The position numbers and the translations under genes are program-made. Of a DNA stretch of 25,511 nucleotides, positions 14,524 through 22,345 are shown piece by piece (within the stretch, counting starts at the first letter, position 1; the number at the start of each line of letters is the position of its first letter). The notes beneath the pieces are model-generated. The model worked only from the letters and a program-made list of their open reading frames with translations. It ran no database searches and was not told the origin of the DNA. The DNA comes from an uncultured Synergistaceae bacterium (lineage in GTDB: Bacteria; Synergistota; Synergistia; Synergistales; Dethiosulfovibrionaceae), in assembly GCA_902489135.1 (NCBI GenBank), contig CABTYW010000027.1, forward strand, positions 1-25,511. Reading direction: 5' to 3'.

Positions 14524-15000
14524 ATGAAGGTCGTTCAGGGAAATTTAGTCGCTCAGGGCGCGCATTACGCCATTGTGGCGTCGCGCTTCAACGAGCTGAT
14601 CTGCGGCAAACTGGTGGAGGGCGCCAAAGACGCTCTCATCCGTCACGGCGTGAAGATGAACGAATTCGACGTGTACTGGGTTCCGGGCGCCTGGGAACTG
14701 CCCCTGACCGTCAAGGAACTGTGCCTGACGGGACGCTGTGACGCTGTCATTGCGCTGGGAGCTGTCATTCGCGGCGATACACCTCATTTCGAATACGTGT
14801 CTTCGGAGATGTCCAAGGGATTGGCGTCGGTGTCGCTGGAGCAGCGCGTTCCCGTGGCGTTCGGCGTTCTGACCACGGAAAATCTCGAGCAGGCGTTGCT
14901 GCGCGCCGGCAGCAAATCGGGCAACAAGGGCGCCGAGGCCGCACTTGCCGCCATGGAAATGGTGGCGTTGCTTTCGCAAATTCGTTCTGACAAAAACTGA
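14524..15000 (+). CDS. ribH: 6,7-dimethyl-8-ribityllumazine synthase
   Basis: Lumazine synthase condenses the pyrimidine from RibD with dihydroxybutanone phosphate, the step before RibE; it forms pentamers or 60-mer capsids. The 158-residue protein contains IVASRFNELI at the substrate pocket, WVPGAWELPL, VIALGAVIRGDTPHFEYVSSE with the catalytic His in HFEYV, and PVAFGVLTTENLEQAL ending in the A..R.G...NKG phosphate site. Length and motif order are those of the family. AGGAGG lies 9 nt before the ATG. serS follows after 68 nt. Confidence 0.97.
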   Translation: MKVVQGNLVAQGAHYAIVASRFNELICGKLVEGAKDALIRHGVKMNEFDVYWVPGAWELPLTVKELCLTGRCDAVIALGAVIRGDTPHFEYVSSEMSKGLASVSLEQRVPVAFGVLTTENLEQALLRAGSKSGNKGAEAALAAMEMVALLSQIRSDKN

Positions 15001-15068
15001 AGGAGAGGCTGCGCGCAAAGCTGCGGCCGGAGAGCATAAAAATATCTTGAAGATTGGGGAGCTTTTTC

Positions 15069-16358
15069 ATGATAGACATCAAAATGCTTCGCGAGGAAAC
15101 TGACGCGGTGAAGGCCTATCTCAAGGCCAGAAACAACGCATTCGACGTGGACAGGGTGCTGGATCTCGACGGCGAGAAGAAAAAGATACTCGCCTCGGTG
15201 GAGGTCCTGAAAGCTCAGCGTAACGCCGGGTCGAAGGAAGTGGGCAGGATCCGCGCCGCCGGCGGCGACGCCGAAGCCAAGATGAGAGAGATGAAGGAAC
15301 TGGGCGATCAGATCAAAGCCGACGATGCCCGCGTGGCCGAAATCGACGAAGAGCTGCGCACGCTCATGCTTCAAATTCCCAATCGTCCCGACGCCTCCGT
15401 TCCCATGGGCAAGGACGAAAGCGAAAACGTGGAGATCCGCCGCTGGGGTGCGCCGCGAACGTTCGACTTCGAACCCAAAGCCCACTGGGATATCGGGGAG
15501 GCCTGCGGAATTCTCGACTTTGAGCGCGGTCCCCGCATGGCGCAGAGCCGTTTTACCGTGTTCAGAGGCCTGGGCGCCCGTCTGGAGCGCGCGCTGACCA
15601 ACTATATGCTGGATCTTCACACGCAGAAACAGGGCTATACCGAGTACAGCGTGCCCTTTATGGTCAATTCCGATACAATGCAGGGCACGGGACAGCTGCC
15701 CAAGTTCGCCGAGGATCTGTACCGGGTGGAGCGCGACGACCTGTGGCTGATCCCCACGGCGGAAGTTCCGCTGACCAACCTTCATCACGGCGAAATGCTC
15801 AACGAGAGCGATTTGCCGCTGTACTACACGGCCTATACGCCGTGCTTCCGCCGCGAGTCGGGCAGCTACGGACGGGACGTGCGCGGCATTATGCGCCTCC
15901 ATCAGTTCGATAAGGTGGAAATGGTGAAGATCTGCACGCCCGAGACCAGCTGGGACGAACTGGAAAAACTGACGGGCAATGCCGAGGACGTCCTGAAGGG
16001 ACTGAACATTCCCTACCGCGTCATCGTCCTGTGCACCGGCGACATGGGCTTTAGCTCGGCAAAAACCTACGACGTGGAAGTCTGGCTGCCCAGCCAGAAC
16101 TGCTACCGCGAGATCAGCTCCTGCAGCAACTGTGTGGACTTTCAGGCGCGGCGCATGAACACCCGCTACCGTCCCGCCGACGGCGGCAAGCCCCGCTATG
16201 TCCACACCCTCAACGGCTCCGGCCTGGCGGTGGGAAGAACGCTCCTGGCCGTGTTGGAAAACTATCAGAACGCCGACGGCTCCTTTGAAATTCCCGACGT
16301 GCTGGTGCCCTACATGGGCGGCGTGAAGCACGTTCCCGTCGGGGAGCGGCAGGACTGA
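15069..16358 (+). CDS. serS: Serine--tRNA ligase
   Basis: This class II synthetase charges tRNA-Ser and also tRNA-Sec, the first step of selenocysteine synthesis needed by the GrdB-like protein in this window. The 429-residue protein has the long N-terminal coiled-coil arm (about residues 25-100). The catalytic domain has motif 2 in CFRRESGSYGRDVRG, GIMRLHQFDKVE, and motif 3 in LNGSGLAVGRTLLAVLENYQ. EISSCSNCVDFQARRMNTRY contributes to the serine pocket. The ATG at 15069 is chosen because GGGGAG lies about 7 nt upstream and it gives the family N-terminus MIDIKMLREE; an upstream TTG is unlikely. A strong hairpin terminator follows. Confidence 0.97.
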   Translation: MIDIKMLREETDAVKAYLKARNNAFDVDRVLDLDGEKKKILASVEVLKAQRNAGSKEVGRIRAAGGDAEAKMREMKELGDQIKADDARVAEIDEELRTLMLQIPNRPDASVPMGKDESENVEIRRWGAPRTFDFEPKAHWDIGEACGILDFERGPRMAQSRFTVFRGLGARLERALTNYMLDLHTQKQGYTEYSVPFMVNSDTMQGTGQLPKFAEDLYRVERDDLWLIPTAEVPLTNLHHGEMLNESDLPLYYTAYTPCFRRESGSYGRDVRGIMRLHQFDKVEMVKICTPETSWDELEKLTGNAEDVLKGLNIPYRVIVLCTGDMGFSSAKTYDVEVWLPSQNCYREISSCSNCVDFQARRMNTRYRPADGGKPRYVHTLNGSGLAVGRTLLAVLENYQNADGSFEIPDVLVPYMGGVKHVPVGERQD

Positions 16359-16371
16359 ACCGAAAAAAGCC

Positions 16372-16427
16372 GGCTTTGCGGCGGCAAAGCCCGTTCTTCA
16401 TTGTGTGGGGGACGGGCTTTTGCCGCC
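16372..16427 (+). terminator. Terminator after serS with a competing upstream hairpin
   Basis: GGCGGCAAAGCCCGT (16380-16394) pairs with ACGGGCTTTTGCCGCC (16412-16427) with one bulge. The inner stem AAAGCCCGT/ACGGGCTTTT alone also has the stem-plus-U-run form of an intrinsic terminator. An 8-bp hairpin, GGCTTTGC (16372-16379) with GCAAAGCC (16384-16391), uses the same bases, so the two folds exclude each other. Confidence 0.7.
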
Positions 16428-16535
16428 TAATTCAACGTGGCCCCGGCGGCGCCATTGCCGCAGTTTTTGAAAAAATTTTGTCGTCGGGCGGCCTCGTGAG
16501 CCCCGTCCGATCGTAGAATAAAGAAGCGCCCAAAA
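16428..16535 (+). other. Intergenic between two terminators
   Basis: I see no open frame with a ribosome binding site and no tRNA-like fold. The sequence is mixed: a GC-rich start, an AT-rich middle with GAAAAAATTTT, and a GC-rich end. Confidence 0.4.
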
Positions 16536-16577
16536 AAGCCGGCCGTCGATTTCGGCGGCCGGCTTCCTGTTTTTTTG
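16536..16577 (+). terminator. Strong intrinsic terminator
   Basis: AAGCCGGCCG (16536-16545) pairs perfectly with CGGCCGGCTT (16556-16565), and a run of seven T (16570-16576) follows after CCTG. A run of A on the other side makes it potentially bidirectional. No gene ends directly before it, so it probably backs up the serS terminator or ends a short RNA. Confidence 0.75.
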
Positions 16578-16640
16578 ACTTTTTGCGCGATTTTCGGCGA
16601 TAATTTCGCCCTTGTTGTTTTTTTTTACGCAGTTATCTGC

Positions 16641-16723
16641 TAAAATACAGAAGCAGCGAGGGACTTTCGTGCGCTGTATCGTGAACCGGCTTCAACTGCG
16701 CCGAAATGGCGGCGCGCTTTTTT
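16641..16723 (+). promoter_or_regulatory. Leader with an intrinsic terminator (candidate attenuator) before the GT26 fusion gene
   Basis: A TAAAAT -10-like box (16641-16646) lies in an AT-rich stretch, without a good -35. About 50 nt later GCGCCG (16698-16703) pairs with CGGCGC (16710-16715), followed by GC and six T (16718-16723). The GGGGAGG ribosome binding site of the next gene starts at 16724, directly after this U-run. Transcription from the upstream box would meet the terminator just before the gene, the layout of an attenuator. Confidence 0.5.
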
Positions 16724-16739
16724 GGGGAGGATTTTCCGC

Positions 16740-18479
16740 ATGGCTTTACATTTCGACGGAATGGTTGTGCTTCCTCTGCTTCTCATCGCTGCGGGCTGCG
16801 TGTTCCTGCAGCGTTTTTTCAGGGAGAAATTCAGCAGAGAGCAATATTTTTATATGCGTGACCTGTCGCTGATGACGGTTATGATGCTTTTGGCGCTTTG
16901 GAGCGGCAGTGACCGCATCGAGGCGCTTGTGGCGTGCGCTCTGCTGTCCATGGTGGTGGGACTGGCGGAACGGGTACTTCCCGGGCGCGGTTGTTTTTCG
17001 CTGATCCTGCTTCCCGGGCTGATTTTCGCCCTGACGGGGCAGCCCATTTCCTTCGTCTCCGCCGAGGGCGCGACCTTCACCTACCTTTCGTGGTGGGAAT
17101 CGCTGTTTTTCACCACGGCGTGGATGACGCTGTTTCCCGTTTTGTTCAGGCGCCTTGACCAAATTCCGGGGCTTGCGGGACGCCTGTTGGGCGTCAGTCT
17201 GTCGCTGATGGTGTGCGTCACCTACTTCTCGCGGCAAAATCTCAGCGAAGCTTTTCTCGTCTCCGCGGTGTCTCTGGTGCTGGTGTGCGCCTATTGGAGC
17301 CGCATGGGATGGCGCTTCCGCCAGCTGGGCACGCCGCTGGTGTCGCTGTGGGGAACTCTTGTGGCCGGAATTTCCATTATCGGCGTCAGCAAGGGAATTA
17401 CCATCACGGCGCTTCTGGTGGTCCCCCTCGGATTTTACGCCGTGCCGCTGGTGGAACTCTCTCTCGGACTGGTGAACAACGCCTTCGAAACGGGGCGCCT
17501 TCATCATCCCAGCGACCTCTACAGCCGCGCCATTGAGCGGGGCGTGGATCATCCGGCGGCCATCCGTCTGGTGACTGAAATCTGTTTCCTTGTGGGAAGC
17601 TCGGTGGCGCTGATGCAGCTTCTTCCCGAGTCTCGTGCGCTGAAACTGGCGCTTCCCGCCATGGCGGCGGTGCTCCTGGTGGTACTGTGGAGCGTCAGCG
17701 GCGGGCGGCGGAGCCGCGACGACAGCTCGCTGTGGGGAGTGAAAATCGACGGCATTTCCATGAACTACGCTCTGTCAAAGTGTTTGGCCTGGCTGAAAAG
17801 CGCCGCGCCCCGGTTTCGCATGGTGGTAACGCTCAACGCTCTGGGGATGTACGACCTGCGCTCCGACGCCCACTTTCGCGCCGTCGTCTCCGACGCCGAC
17901 CTGGCGCTTCCCGACGGAGCGGGGCTGGTCTGGGCGTTGAAAAAACTGAAAATCCGTGTGGTGGAACGCATCGCGGGCATCGACTTTATGGACAGGCTGT
18001 GCCGTCTGGCCGCCTCGGAGGAACTCCCCGTCTATCTTCTGGGCGGACGTCCCGGTGTGGCGCGCTCCGCGGCCCAATACCTGCAAAAAGCTCATCCCGG
18101 CCTGAAGGTAACAGGGTTTTACGACGGCTATTTCGACCGGGCCCGCTCCGATGAAATTGCCGCACACATCCGCGGCAGCGGCGCCAAAATTCTTTTCGCC
18201 GCTCTGGGGATGCCGGCGCAGGAAAAATGGCTGGCCTCGCAGCGAAGCGGCCTTGACGGCCTGCTGTGCGTGGGCGTGGGCGGCAGCTTTGACGTCTTTG
18301 CCGGAACTCTGAAACGGGCGCCTCGTCCGTGGCAGAAAATGGGCTGCGAGTGGCTTTACCGCCTTTTGCAGGAGCCGCGTCGACTGAAACGGGATTTGAA
18401 GCTTTTCGCCTTTGTGGCGGCGGTACTGCGCGAGAAATTCAACGTGTTTCCCTGGAAAGACCGCAGGCACGAGAGCTGA
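16740..18479 (+). CDS. Fusion of a polytopic membrane domain with a WecG/TagA/CpsF (GT26) glycosyltransferase
   Basis: The first 325 or so of 579 residues form about eight to ten hydrophobic segments. They end in VELSLGLVNNAFETGRLHHPSDLYSRAIERG, in which GRLHHPSDLYSRAI recalls the HLHHRL region of WecA/TagO/MraY-type polyprenyl-phosphate sugar-phosphate transferases. Residues from about 336 on are a complete GT26 domain: WGVKIDGISMNYAL, LPDGAGLVWALKK with the likely catalytic Asp, VERIAGIDFMDRL, ILFAALGMPAQEKW, GVGGSFDVFAG and RAPRPWQKMGCEWLYRLLQE. GT26 enzymes add the second sugar to undecaprenyl-PP-linked GlcNAc. A fused membrane part would hold it at the lipid carrier. Start at ATG 16740, 9 nt after GGGGAGG. 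It is probably involved in surface polysaccharide or wall polymer assembly. The N-terminal family is uncertain. Confidence 0.88.
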   Translation: MALHFDGMVVLPLLLIAAGCVFLQRFFREKFSREQYFYMRDLSLMTVMMLLALWSGSDRIEALVACALLSMVVGLAERVLPGRGCFSLILLPGLIFALTGQPISFVSAEGATFTYLSWWESLFFTTAWMTLFPVLFRRLDQIPGLAGRLLGVSLSLMVCVTYFSRQNLSEAFLVSAVSLVLVCAYWSRMGWRFRQLGTPLVSLWGTLVAGISIIGVSKGITITALLVVPLGFYAVPLVELSLGLVNNAFETGRLHHPSDLYSRAIERGVDHPAAIRLVTEICFLVGSSVALMQLLPESRALKLALPAMAAVLLVVLWSVSGGRRSRDDSSLWGVKIDGISMNYALSKCLAWLKSAAPRFRMVVTLNALGMYDLRSDAHFRAVVSDADLALPDGAGLVWALKKLKIRVVERIAGIDFMDRLCRLAASEELPVYLLGGRPGVARSAAQYLQKAHPGLKVTGFYDGYFDRARSDEIAAHIRGSGAKILFAALGMPAQEKWLASQRSGLDGLLCVGVGGSFDVFAGTLKRAPRPWQKMGCEWLYRLLQEPRRLKRDLKLFAFVAAVLREKFNVFPWKDRRHES

Positions 18480-18484
18480 GCCCC

Positions 18485-18955
18485 GTGAAAATTCAGGTGA
18501 TGGCTCTGGGGCGCCCGAGGGAACCCTTTATCGCCCGGGGCGTGGAACATTATCAAATACGGTTGAAGCCGCTGCTTCCCGTGGAGTGGCTTTTTCTTCC
18601 CGACGCCAACAGGGGAAAGAACATGGACGAAAGGCGGCGCAAGGATCTTGAGGGACGGGAGTTCCTCAGGCGCATCGCCGTGGAGGACGTGTTGTGCCTG
18701 CTGGACGAGCGCGGAAATCAAATGGACAGCGCGACGTTTTCGGAAAAAATTTATGCCCGCCTCGCCGCAGGTCGGGGAAAGCTGATTTTTCTCGTCGGCG
18801 GCGCCTACGGCACATCGCCGGAGCTTCAGGAGCGCGCCGACGCGCTGGTGTCGCTGTCGAAAATGACCTTTACTCACGAGATGGCTCTTTTGCTGCTGTG
18901 CGAGCAGCTGTATCGCGCGGCGATGATCCACGGCGGTTCGAAATATCACCATTAA
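18485..18955 (+). CDS. rlmH: 23S rRNA pseudouridine-1915 N3-methyltransferase
   Basis: RlmH is a small SPOUT-fold methyltransferase that modifies helix 69 of 23S rRNA on the 70S ribosome. The 157-residue protein has LIFLVGGAYG, the knotted SAM site, LSKMTFTHEMALLLLCEQLYRA, and the diagnostic C-terminal end IHGGSKYHH. Start at GTG 18485 gives MKIQVMALGRPRE, the correct family N-terminus; the frame is open further upstream inside the preceding gene but that extension would not belong to RlmH. The gene begins 5 nt after the GT26 fusion gene and is followed by ybaB after 33 nt. Confidence 0.96.
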   Translation: MKIQVMALGRPREPFIARGVEHYQIRLKPLLPVEWLFLPDANRGKNMDERRRKDLEGREFLRRIAVEDVLCLLDERGNQMDSATFSEKIYARLAAGRGKLIFLVGGAYGTSPELQERADALVSLSKMTFTHEMALLLLCEQLYRAAMIHGGSKYHH

Positions 18956-18988
18956 ACTTTGTTGCAGATCAACGGAAGGATGAAGAAC

Positions 18989-19318
18989 ATGAATTTTGGC
19001 GGCAGAGGCGGTATGGGCAACATGAATCAGATGCTCAAGCAGGCGCAGGCCATGCAGGCGAAAATGCAGCAGGTGCAGGAAGATTTGAAGCAGGCCCGCG
19101 TTGAGGGAAATTCCGGCGGAGGCATGGTGAAAGCCGTGGTGAACGGACAGGGCGAACTGGTAAGCGTCAAGCTGACGCCCGAGGTGGTCGATCCCGATGA
19201 CGTGGAAATGCTGGAGGATCTCATTCTCGCGGCGGTGTCCGACGCGGCCAACCGGGCTCACGAGATGATGGAGCAGCGCATGGGCGCCCTGACGGGCGGC
19301 CTGAAGCTCCCGTTCTAG
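18989..19318 (+). CDS. YbaB/EbfC-family nucleoid-associated protein
   Basis: These small dimeric proteins bind DNA and typically lie next to recR. The 109-residue product starts with a flexible Gly/Met/Asn-rich segment (NFGGRGGMGNMNQMLKQAQ), followed by a long helix (AMQAKMQQVQEDLKQARVEG). The family core GGGMVKAVVNGQGELVSVKLTPEVVDPDDVEMLEDLI, which I quote in full only by its ends GGGMVKAVVN and DVEMLEDLI, is followed by a helix with AAVSDAANRAHEMM. The ATG at 18989 has GGAAGG 9 nt upstream; an ATG at 18980 sits directly on that site. The usual partner dnaX is not upstream here; rlmH takes its place. Confidence 0.93.
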   Translation: MNFGGRGGMGNMNQMLKQAQAMQAKMQQVQEDLKQARVEGNSGGGMVKAVVNGQGELVSVKLTPEVVDPDDVEMLEDLILAAVSDAANRAHEMMEQRMGALTGGLKLPF

Positions 19319-19327
19319 TCCGGGATT

Positions 19328-19936
19328 ATGGCCTTACCGGAGCCCATCGAACATCTGATCTTCCTGCTGAAGAAATTCCCCGGCGTCGGAGAAAAAAGCG
19401 CACGGCGCATGGCCTTTCACGTGCTTCAGTCGGGAGCGGAATTCGGCGAAGAGCTGTCAAAATCCCTCGGCGAGCTCAACCGGCGGCTGACGACCTGCGA
19501 AAAGTGCGGCAACCTGACGGAAACGCAACCCTGCCCCATTTGCAGCGATCCGCTGCGTGACCGCTCTCTTCTGTGCGTCACCGAAACCATTGAAGACCTC
19601 GTAAGCCTCGAACAGTCGGGACTTTTCAACGGCATCTACTTTGTTCTCGGCACGTCGCTGTCTCCGCTGGAAGATCGGGAAAATTTGCCCGAAAGCACCA
19701 TAGGGCGTCTGAGAGCGCGGTTTGATGAATACCCCGTTCAGGAAGTGATCATTGCCACCAATCCCCGCATTGAAGGCGACATGACCTTCTACGCTGTCCT
19801 GGAGGCACTGCGCGACATTCACGTCAAGAAGTCCCGTATCGCTTACGGTCTTCCCGTGGGCGGCTCCATAGAGTTCGCCGACAGAGTGACCCTTCACGCC
19901 GCTCTGGAGAGCCGCCGGGAAGTCAAAGATCAATAG
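19328..19936 (+). CDS. recR: Recombination protein RecR
   Basis: RecR works with RecO (and RecF) in loading RecA at gaps and ends during recombinational repair. The 202-residue protein has the N-terminal helix-hairpin-helix (KKFPGVGEKSARRMAFHVL), a four-Cys zinc finger (CEKCGNLTETQPCPIC), a Toprim domain (LLCVTETIEDLVSLEQSG, then YFVLGTSLSPLE and VIIATNPRIEGDMT) and the C-terminal Walker-B-like part with RIAYGLPVGGSIEFAD. Motifs and length are standard. It follows ybaB by 9 nt, the classic pairing. Confidence 0.97.
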   Translation: MALPEPIEHLIFLLKKFPGVGEKSARRMAFHVLQSGAEFGEELSKSLGELNRRLTTCEKCGNLTETQPCPICSDPLRDRSLLCVTETIEDLVSLEQSGLFNGIYFVLGTSLSPLEDRENLPESTIGRLRARFDEYPVQEVIIATNPRIEGDMTFYAVLEALRDIHVKKSRIAYGLPVGGSIEFADRVTLHAALESRREVKDQ

Positions 19937-19945
19937 GGCAGCACG

Positions 19946-19978
19946 GGCGGGGCTTTGACGCTCCGCCTTTGTGTATTT
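19946..19978 (+). terminator. Weak candidate terminator after recR
   Basis: GGCGGGGC (19946-19953) pairs with GCTCCGCC (19960-19967) with one wobble, a 6-nt loop, and a U-rich but interrupted tail TTTGTGTATTT. It may reduce read-through into the next gene rather than stop it. Confidence 0.4.
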
Positions 19979-19993
19979 CAAGGAGGTGATTCA

Positions 19994-21136
19994 ATGACCG
20001 ACGGATTGAAAAGAATTGCGGAGTCCGTGTGCCGGGGTGTGCTGGGGCTGCTGGGAATGCTGGCGGGCTATCAGTTCGGCATGAGCTATCTGAAATCCAT
20101 ACAGCCCGGGGGCTTTTTCGTTGACTTTATTGCCGTGCTTTTATCGGTGTGCGTTTTCGGTTTTGTGGGAGTTCTGCTGGCACCGTTTTTTCTGAGCGTA
20201 TTGCGAGCCGTCAGCTCCTTTTTTGCGACACAACTGAAAAACACCAGTGTCGAAGAGTTGTCGTCGGCACTGGCCGGACTTCTGGTGGGGCTCCTTCTGG
20301 CCAATTTGCTGGTGCTTCCCTTCAGGAACGCCAATTTCGGCCCCTATCTTGCGGTGTTGCTCAACGTTTTGATCGGCTTTGTCATGTCGTGGGTTTTCAT
20401 CGAGCGCCGTCAGGACATCCGCGGGGCGGTGGCTTCCGTCAAAGGCAAGCTGACACGGCGCCTTCGATCCCGCTCCGGACGGGGCGCCTCCGCGCTTTCG
20501 GCACAGGCGCGCAGCGATGCCGTGCCCCATAAAGTGCTTGATACCAGCGTCATCATCGACGGACGCATTCTCGACATCGCCAGGACGGGCTTTTTGCAGG
20601 GAACGCTGATCCTTCCGTCCTTTGTGCTGCTGGAGCTTCAGGCCGTGGCGGATTCCAAAGATCAGACCAAGCGCAGTCGCGGGCGGCTGGGGCTGGACGT
20701 GGTGCGGGATCTGCAAAACCTGCCCGATGTAAAAGTGCACATTGAAGAGGCGTCGCTCAGGGATTTTGACACGGAGTACGTGGATTCCGCCGTGGTGGCC
20801 ATGGCGAAAAAATATGACTGCGAAGTGCTGACCACCGACTACAATCTCAACAAAGTGGCACAGATTCAGAACGTTCGCGTGCTCAACGTCAACGATCTGG
20901 CCAACGCCATGAAACCTCGGATCGTTCCCGGCGACGACGTGGTGGTGGACGTCATCAAACGGGGCAAGGACGCCCGTCAGGGCATCGGCTACCTCGAAGA
21001 CGGCACCATGCTGGTGGTGGAAAACGGCGGCCCTTACATCGGAAAGCGCGTTGCCGTCACGTTGTCGTCCATGCTTCAGACATCGGCGGGGCGCATGGTC
21101 TTCGGCCGTGTCCGAGAGGAGAAAACGGACGCATGA
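19994..21136 (+). CDS. Membrane-anchored PIN-TRAM domain protein (YacL-like)
   Basis: The protein (380 residues) has four hydrophobic segments in the first 140 residues (for example VLGLLGMLAG, FVDFIAVLLSVCVFGFVGVL, ALAGLLVGLLLANLLVL, VLLNVLIGFVMSWVF). A basic linker leads to a PIN nuclease domain with acidic residues in VLDTSVIIDGRI, LPSFVLLELQ, DTEYVDSAVVAMAKK and VLTTDYNLN. The C-terminal TRAM domain (GDDVVVDVIKRGKDARQGIGY, quoted in part, then GTMLVVENG) binds RNA. This is the YacL architecture, known beside ispD in Firmicutes. An unusually complete ribosome binding site, AAGGAGGTGAT, precedes the ATG. The stop overlaps the ispDF start (ATGA). An RNase or toxin-like activity is possible but unproven. 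Confidence 0.93.
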   Translation: MTDGLKRIAESVCRGVLGLLGMLAGYQFGMSYLKSIQPGGFFVDFIAVLLSVCVFGFVGVLLAPFFLSVLRAVSSFFATQLKNTSVEELSSALAGLLVGLLLANLLVLPFRNANFGPYLAVLLNVLIGFVMSWVFIERRQDIRGAVASVKGKLTRRLRSRSGRGASALSAQARSDAVPHKVLDTSVIIDGRILDIARTGFLQGTLILPSFVLLELQAVADSKDQTKRSRGRLGLDVVRDLQNLPDVKVHIEEASLRDFDTEYVDSAVVAMAKKYDCEVLTTDYNLNKVAQIQNVRVLNVNDLANAMKPRIVPGDDVVVDVIKRGKDARQGIGYLEDGTMLVVENGGPYIGKRVAVTLSSMLQTSAGRMVFGRVREEKTDA

Positions 21137-22248
21137 CCACGGCCTTCGTGATTCTCGCCGCCGGCAAAGGACGGCGGCTGGGCGGCCGGCCCAAGCAGTT
21201 CCGCCTTCTGGGCGGAAAACCCGTGATGGGATACAGCCTCGATGTGGCGGAAAGTCTGAAAGCCGCAGGTCTCGTTTCGGAGATCGTCATCGTGTTGCCC
21301 GCCGGCGGGAAATGGGAGCTCAGCGTCCCCGCGGACGTAAAAATCGTGACCGGCGGCGCCAGCCGCTCCATGTCGGTGCTGGCCGCCTTGAAGGTCTGCC
21401 GCGCCGAAAGCGTTCTGCTGCACGATGCGGCGCGCCCTTTTCTCAGCTTTGATCTGTGCCGCCGACTTTTGGCGGCCCGACGGGAAGACGGGGGCGTTAT
21501 CCCCCTTTTGCCCGAAGTCAATGCGCTGAAAAGGATGGAAGGCGACTCCATGAGCGCCGTGGATCGCGACGGACTGTATATTACGCAGACGCCGCAGCTT
21601 TTTCCGCGCCGAGCGCTGGAAGAACTGCTTCAGGCGTCGGACTTCAGCGCCAGGGACGAAGCGGAGTTGTGGCTGCAAAGCGGTAAGGTCGTGAGTTCCG
21701 TGGAGGGCGAAACGATGAATTTCAAGATCACCGACGAAGGCGACTGGCAGATGGCGCGGAGGCTTGCCGAAGGCGGAGAGATCCGTACCGGTCTCGGCTA
21801 CGACGTGCACCCCCTGATGCCGGGGCGAAAACTGGTGCTGGGCGGCGTCGTCATTCCGTCGCGCTTGGGACTGGACGGACATTCCGATGGCGACGCGCTG
21901 TGCCACGCCTGCGCCGACGCGGTGCTCAGCGCCGCGGGGCTGCCCGACATCGGAACGCTCTATCCCGCTTCAGACGAGCAGTATCAAGATGCCGACAGCA
22001 CGGAGCTGTTTGGGGATGTTCTGGGCCGCATTAAGGCTCAAGGTTGGCGCGTCCATTGGCTCAGCGCCGTGGTCAGCGCCCAGACGCCGCGCCTGGCGCC
22101 GTGGAAAGAGCAGATTGTTGCGTCCATGGAGAAGCTTCTGGAGGGGAAAACCTTCAGCGTGACCTTCAAATCCGGCGAAGCCGTGGGCTCCGCCGGAAGA
22201 GGCGAGGCCTTTTACGTCTGGGCCGCGGCCACCCTTCGGCGGCTCTGA
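21133..22248 (+). CDS. ispDF: Bifunctional MEP cytidylyltransferase / MEcPP synthase
   Basis: This single chain of 371 residues catalyses two non-consecutive steps of the non-mevalonate isoprenoid pathway. IspD (about 1-212) has the nucleotide loop LAAGKGRRLGGRPKQF, VLLHDAARPFLSFDLC and ITQTPQLFPRRAL. IspF begins near residue 217 with RTGLGYDVHPLMPG, whose Asp and His are zinc ligands. GLDGHSDGDALCHACADAVL (second His ligand) and GLPDIGTLYP follow. The usual TTTE.LGF.GR.EG near the C-terminus reads FKSGEAVGSAGRGEAF, somewhat divergent. It overlaps the PIN-TRAM gene by 4 nt. Fused IspDF occurs in alpha- and epsilon-proteobacteria and some other lineages. IspE would be encoded elsewhere. Confidence 0.95.
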   Translation: MTTAFVILAAGKGRRLGGRPKQFRLLGGKPVMGYSLDVAESLKAAGLVSEIVIVLPAGGKWELSVPADVKIVTGGASRSMSVLAALKVCRAESVLLHDAARPFLSFDLCRRLLAARREDGGVIPLLPEVNALKRMEGDSMSAVDRDGLYITQTPQLFPRRALEELLQASDFSARDEAELWLQSGKVVSSVEGETMNFKITDEGDWQMARRLAEGGEIRTGLGYDVHPLMPGRKLVLGGVVIPSRLGLDGHSDGDALCHACADAVLSAAGLPDIGTLYPASDEQYQDADSTELFGDVLGRIKAQGWRVHWLSAVVSAQTPRLAPWKEQIVASMEKLLEGKTFSVTFKSGEAVGSAGRGEAFYVWAAATLRRL

Positions 22249-22257
22249 AGCCTTGAG

Positions 22258-22286
22258 TTGCGCGCCCTTCGCTTTCATGCTACAAT
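22258..22286 (+). promoter_or_regulatory. Promoter of the rimP-nusA-infB operon leader
   Basis: TTGCGC (22258-22263), a 17-nt spacer and TACAAT (22281-22286) form a fair sigma-70-type promoter just after ispDF. Its start (about 22293) lies only some 20 nt before a strong terminator at 22314-22345 and about 175 nt before rimP. Confidence 0.6.
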
Positions 22287-22313
22287 GACGGGAGCAAATC
22301 GGACGTAAGGAGT

Positions 22314-22345
22314 GAAGAGTGGGCAGCGCCCACTCTTCGTTTTTT
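22314..22345 (+). terminator. Strong intrinsic terminator in the leader of rimP-nusA-infB
   Basis: GAAGAGTGGGC (22314-22324) pairs perfectly with GCCCACTCTTC (22328-22338), followed by G and six T (22340-22345). It could end the ispDF transcript, but a promoter lies between ispDF and the hairpin, so it also stands in the operon leader, where it may act as an attenuator. Confidence 0.85.

Noticed and set aside
14784..16331. Long minus-strand open frame (515 codons) over serS
   Set aside because: It is antisense to ribH/serS, which have full motifs; GC-rich DNA with codon bias produces such mirror frames.
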